Of a DNA stretch of 64,000 nt, positions 62,148 through 64,000 are shown in pieces; within the stretch, counting starts at the first letter, position 1, and every line of letters begins with the position of its first letter. The DNA is from an uncultured Eubacteriales bacterium (lineage in GTDB: Bacteria; Bacillota; Clostridia; Peptostreptococcales; Anaerovoracaceae), in contig CADADV010000008.1 in the NCBI GenBank assembly GCA_902786815.1, positions 19,469-83,468 on the forward strand, written 5' to 3'. The notes beneath the pieces are model-generated. The model made no database searches. It was not told the DNA's origin and worked only from the letters and a program-made list of their open reading frames with translations. The position numbers and the translations under genes are program-made.

Positions 62148-63374
62148 TTATTTGATCTTTCTGGCCTCGATGTAATATCTCTTGTCTTCTGCATGGCCCA
62201 TAGAGAATGTCTTACGCGGAAGCGCGCCGTCGCTGATGACGGATCTGAACAGATCAGACTTGTCCATTGCAGGAAGAAGGAACGCCATGCAGCCGGGTTT
62301 TTGACCCAGTTCAATCGTGATTTCATCACCGTGAACGTAATCTATGCCGATGTTGTTCTCTTTGATATATTTGTCGAGGAAGTTCTGCAAAGTACCCACT
62401 TCCAGCTGTGCTTCAGGATCCGGCACGGTGATGTATCCGTCTGCTCCCTCATAGGCGTATCTGATGACATGGCCGCCGTCGCCTTTACCTTCATATGTTC
62501 CCGGATATTCTTCCTTAAATGCTTTCAGAAGCGCTGCGGGATCAACGTCGAAGAGCACTCTGTGGATCGGTTCAAACTCGAGGGCGTCATCGTACAGGTT
62601 GACGACTTCAACCAGCGCATATCTGGACAGAAGTGTGTTTTCGCTTCCGGGACCTGCTTTTGCTTTTTCTTCTTCGTAAAGCGCCTTTGCGGATGCCAGT
62701 GAGTGGTTGCCGTCGCCAACAGCAAACAGCAGAGGCTGCGTATCAGCCAGTTTCTGCAGTTCCTCCAGTGCTGCCGCTTTCATCTCATCGGTCAGAAGCC
62801 AGGCCTTCGCATGTCCGCCGCCCTGCATCATATCAAAGTCATAGAGGACTTCCGTACACTTGTTCAAAGGCCCGATTACCGCGTTCTGCGGATCATCGAT
62901 CAGAAGCATTACATGAGGAAGCTCGATCAGAGCGTCGCGTCTGACTGCCTGGCGAGGCGGGATTCTCTCGAGGACTGTACCTTCTGTGGCGCGGACCATC
63001 GATGTGCTGCCTTTGTTGTAGTCGTACTCTTCCAGGTCGATCTTGCCGATGAGACCCTTTCTGACTTTGCCGTCGCTCTGTACTCTTTCAAGATAGAACA
63101 TGGCGTCCTTGTACTCTTTGAACACGCCCCCATCGAGGTATTCTTTCATGGTTGCGTTGATCTTATCGATGTGTTCTTCCGTATGTCCGTCGGAAAGCTG
63201 TGCCTCCGGAAGGATCACCCTGAATGTCGACGGATCGTCTCCTACGATTTCCTCAACCTTTTCCCAGTATTCCGGCTGAGAAGTGAACTGGTCACATGCT
63301 ACGACAGCCCAGGTCTCATAATTGCCCTTTGCAGGCAGAAGAATGTCAGCGGCAGAAAATACTTGTTTACTCAT
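62148..63374 (-). CDS. DUF1015 family protein, first gene behind the glycine riboswitch
   Basis: The 408-residue cytosolic protein matches DUF1015: WAVVACDQFTSQPEYW near the N-terminus, RATEGTVLERIPPR, and FAVGDGNHSLASAKALYEEE near residue 215. DUF1015 has no settled activity; I recall its genes beside serA/serC in other Clostridia. The DGNHS motif recalls DGxHR motifs of ParB/sulfiredoxin-fold enzymes such as free-serine kinase SerK, only a hypothesis. Position behind a glycine riboswitch ties it to glycine/serine metabolism. ATG 63374 has AAAGGA at about 9 nt; a GTG nine codons upstream is less likely. Confidence 0.85.
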   Translation of the reverse strand: MSKQVFSAADILLPAKGNYETWAVVACDQFTSQPEYWEKVEEIVGDDPSTFRVILPEAQLSDGHTEEHIDKINATMKEYLDGGVFKEYKDAMFYLERVQSDGKVRKGLIGKIDLEEYDYNKGSTSMVRATEGTVLERIPPRQAVRRDALIELPHVMLLIDDPQNAVIGPLNKCTEVLYDFDMMQGGGHAKAWLLTDEMKAAALEELQKLADTQPLLFAVGDGNHSLASAKALYEEEKAKAGPGSENTLLSRYALVEVVNLYDDALEFEPIHRVLFDVDPAALLKAFKEEYPGTYEGKGDGGHVIRYAYEGADGYITVPDPEAQLEVGTLQNFLDKYIKENNIGIDYVHGDEITIELGQKPGCMAFLLPAMDKSDLFRSVISDGALPRKTFSMGHAEDKRYYIEARKIK

Positions 63375-63412
63375 GTTCTTTGTTCCTTTCTGTTCTTTCA
63401 CATCTATCTCTG

Positions 63413-63453
63413 TCTAAAAAAAACAACAGAGGGAAGACACTGCTTTCCCTCTG
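63413..63453 (-). terminator. Riboswitch expression-platform terminator
   Basis: Minus-strand CAGAGGGAA and TTCCCTCTG form a perfect 9-bp stem, followed by TTGTTTTTTTTAG. It lies about 10 nt after the aptamer and 38 nt before the DUF1015 start, so glycine binding probably prevents it. Confidence 0.88.
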
Positions 63454-63462
63454 TCAAAGGCA

Positions 63463-63582
63463 TTTCCAGAGTTCCGTCCAAATCTGATCCCTGGTACCTG
63501 AGAGTTTCAACGGTTAGGCGGCCGCCTTGCCCCTTCGGTGCTTCAACTGACAGCTTGTTTCAGCTGCAGTTAAGTCTCTCAC
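63463..63582 (-). ncRNA. Glycine riboswitch, single aptamer
   Basis: Read on the minus strand: GAGAGA at the 5' side, the core CACCGAAGGGGCAAGGC, then AACTCTCAGGTACCAGGG and finally GGACGGAACTCTGG. These are the conserved segments of the glycine aptamer (GAGAGA pairs with TCTC; CCGAAGG..GCAA core; CTCAGG..AGGG). Only one aptamer is seen in about 120 nt, so it is a singlet, followed at once by a terminator. Predicted to be an ON switch for DUF1015 and downstream gcv genes. Confidence 0.92.
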
Positions 63583-63618
63583 AGATTCATCTTCCGGACA
63601 CTATTAACTATCACATAG

Positions 63619-63647
63619 ATAATAGCATATTCTTATGTTCAAAACAA
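63619..63647 (-). promoter_or_regulatory. Promoter of the glycine riboswitch transcript
   Basis: Minus-strand TTGTTT (63647-63642), 17 nt, TATTAT (63624-63619), about 36 nt upstream of the aptamer. Confidence 0.6.
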
Positions 63648-63654
63648 CAATAAT

Positions 63655-64000
63655 TTACCACATGATGATGGCTCTTACCGGGCATACGGGTGCGCAGTAA
63701 CCGCAGGTCAGGCAGATGTCGTAGTTGACGTCGGCAAGGCCCTGATCATTCCAGTAAATGGCCTTGTTTGGGCAGCGTTTCAAGCATGCGCCGCATCCTT
63801 CGCAGTCGCCCTGGTCGATGTGGATCTTCTTGTGTTTAACATCCGGCTGGTAGTCTTCGGGAAGTCTGCCCTCCGCATAATCCACAATGTCATCGACTTC
63901 ATGTTTGAATCCCATGCCGATCATGATCGAGTGGCATCCGAGATCGCGGACATAGTTGAGGGACTTCATATAAGTGCCGGTCAGATTGCCGCCGCCGAAG
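63655..64000 (-). CDS. DUF362/ferredoxin protein, N-terminal part outside window
   Basis: The frame is open to the window edge; the first visible residues are FGGGNLTGTYMKSLNYVRDL, so the Met at 63969 is internal. The C-terminus carries two [4Fe-4S] motifs, CEGCGACLKRCP and CLTCGYCAPVCP, typical of DUF362 dicluster proteins; a redox role is likely but the partner is unknown. A truncated DUF362 N-terminus lies at 51551-51775. It ends 8 nt before the riboswitch promoter and no terminator is seen between them. Confidence 0.8.
   Translation of the reverse strand, partial: FGGGNLTGTYMKSLNYVRDLGCHSIMIGMGFKHEVDDIVDYAEGRLPEDYQPDVKHKKIHIDQGDCEGCGACLKRCPNKAIYWNDQGLADVNYDICLTCGYCAPVCPVRAIIMW

Overview
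The window reads as a chromosomal stretch of a strictly bacterial, low-to-mid GC Bacillota (Clostridia). Supporting signs are strong AGGAGG-type ribosome binding sites, RNase J, HemZ, an IreB-family protein, a YneA-like SOS protein, split glycine decarboxylase subunits (gcvPA/gcvPB), inactive-looking PolA proofreading and Firmicutes gene orders such as nadD-yqeK-rsfS. I suspect the Anaerovoracaceae/Family XIII neighbourhood, but that is a guess from gene content. There are no rRNA genes, phage modules or recognisable insertion sequences; most of the window is core genome.

Layout. Positions 1-49964 are almost entirely plus-strand. Blocks are: cdd (cut by the window edge)-polA-coaE; tRNA-Leu(GAG); an orphan adenine methyltransferase and a large RND exporter; tRNA-Leu(CAA); yajC, secDF-relA-dtd-MBL hydrolase-hemZ-hisS-aspS-nadD-yqeK-rsfS-leuS-rnj-ylbF (translation, stringent response, RNA decay); efp-mltG-trmR-trhP-CNNM-asp23-nusB-TsaD paralogue-xseAB-ispA-dxs-tlyA (envelope, tRNA wobble modification, isoprenoids); an aminotransferase; mutS-mutL-miaA-XerS-like recombinase; a secreted GLUG-repeat protein, a YnbB-type PLP enzyme, a TVP38 membrane protein; and a LysM/YneA-like gene under three LexA-like boxes. 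Back-to-back terminators near 50.1 kb end this half.

Positions 50224-64000 are minus-strand: a leaderless-looking larC fragment with a DMT transporter, a truncated DUF362 gene, alaS-ireB-ruvX, then a glycine-degradation locus. In transcription order that locus is: promoter, singlet glycine riboswitch with intrinsic terminator, DUF1015 gene, gcvT, gcvH, gcvPA, gcvPB, terminator, lpdA, terminator. The window closes inside a DUF362/ferredoxin protein. Glycine sensed by the riboswitch should open expression of DUF1015 and, by read-through, the cleavage system; gcvT also has its own promoter.

The least explained piece is the gene-free stretch 55880-56122. It holds five units, each a CAAGA half-site and a TCTTG half-site offset by exactly 26 nt, with unrelated 21-nt cores and inter-unit gaps of 10, 20, 42 and 10 nt. 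Other points of note: acidic or basic low-complexity tails on Cdd, YajC and SecDF, a coiled-coil insertion of roughly 220 residues in the RND exporter, a LarC lacking its C-terminal domain, and a DUF1015 gene as first cistron behind a glycine riboswitch.
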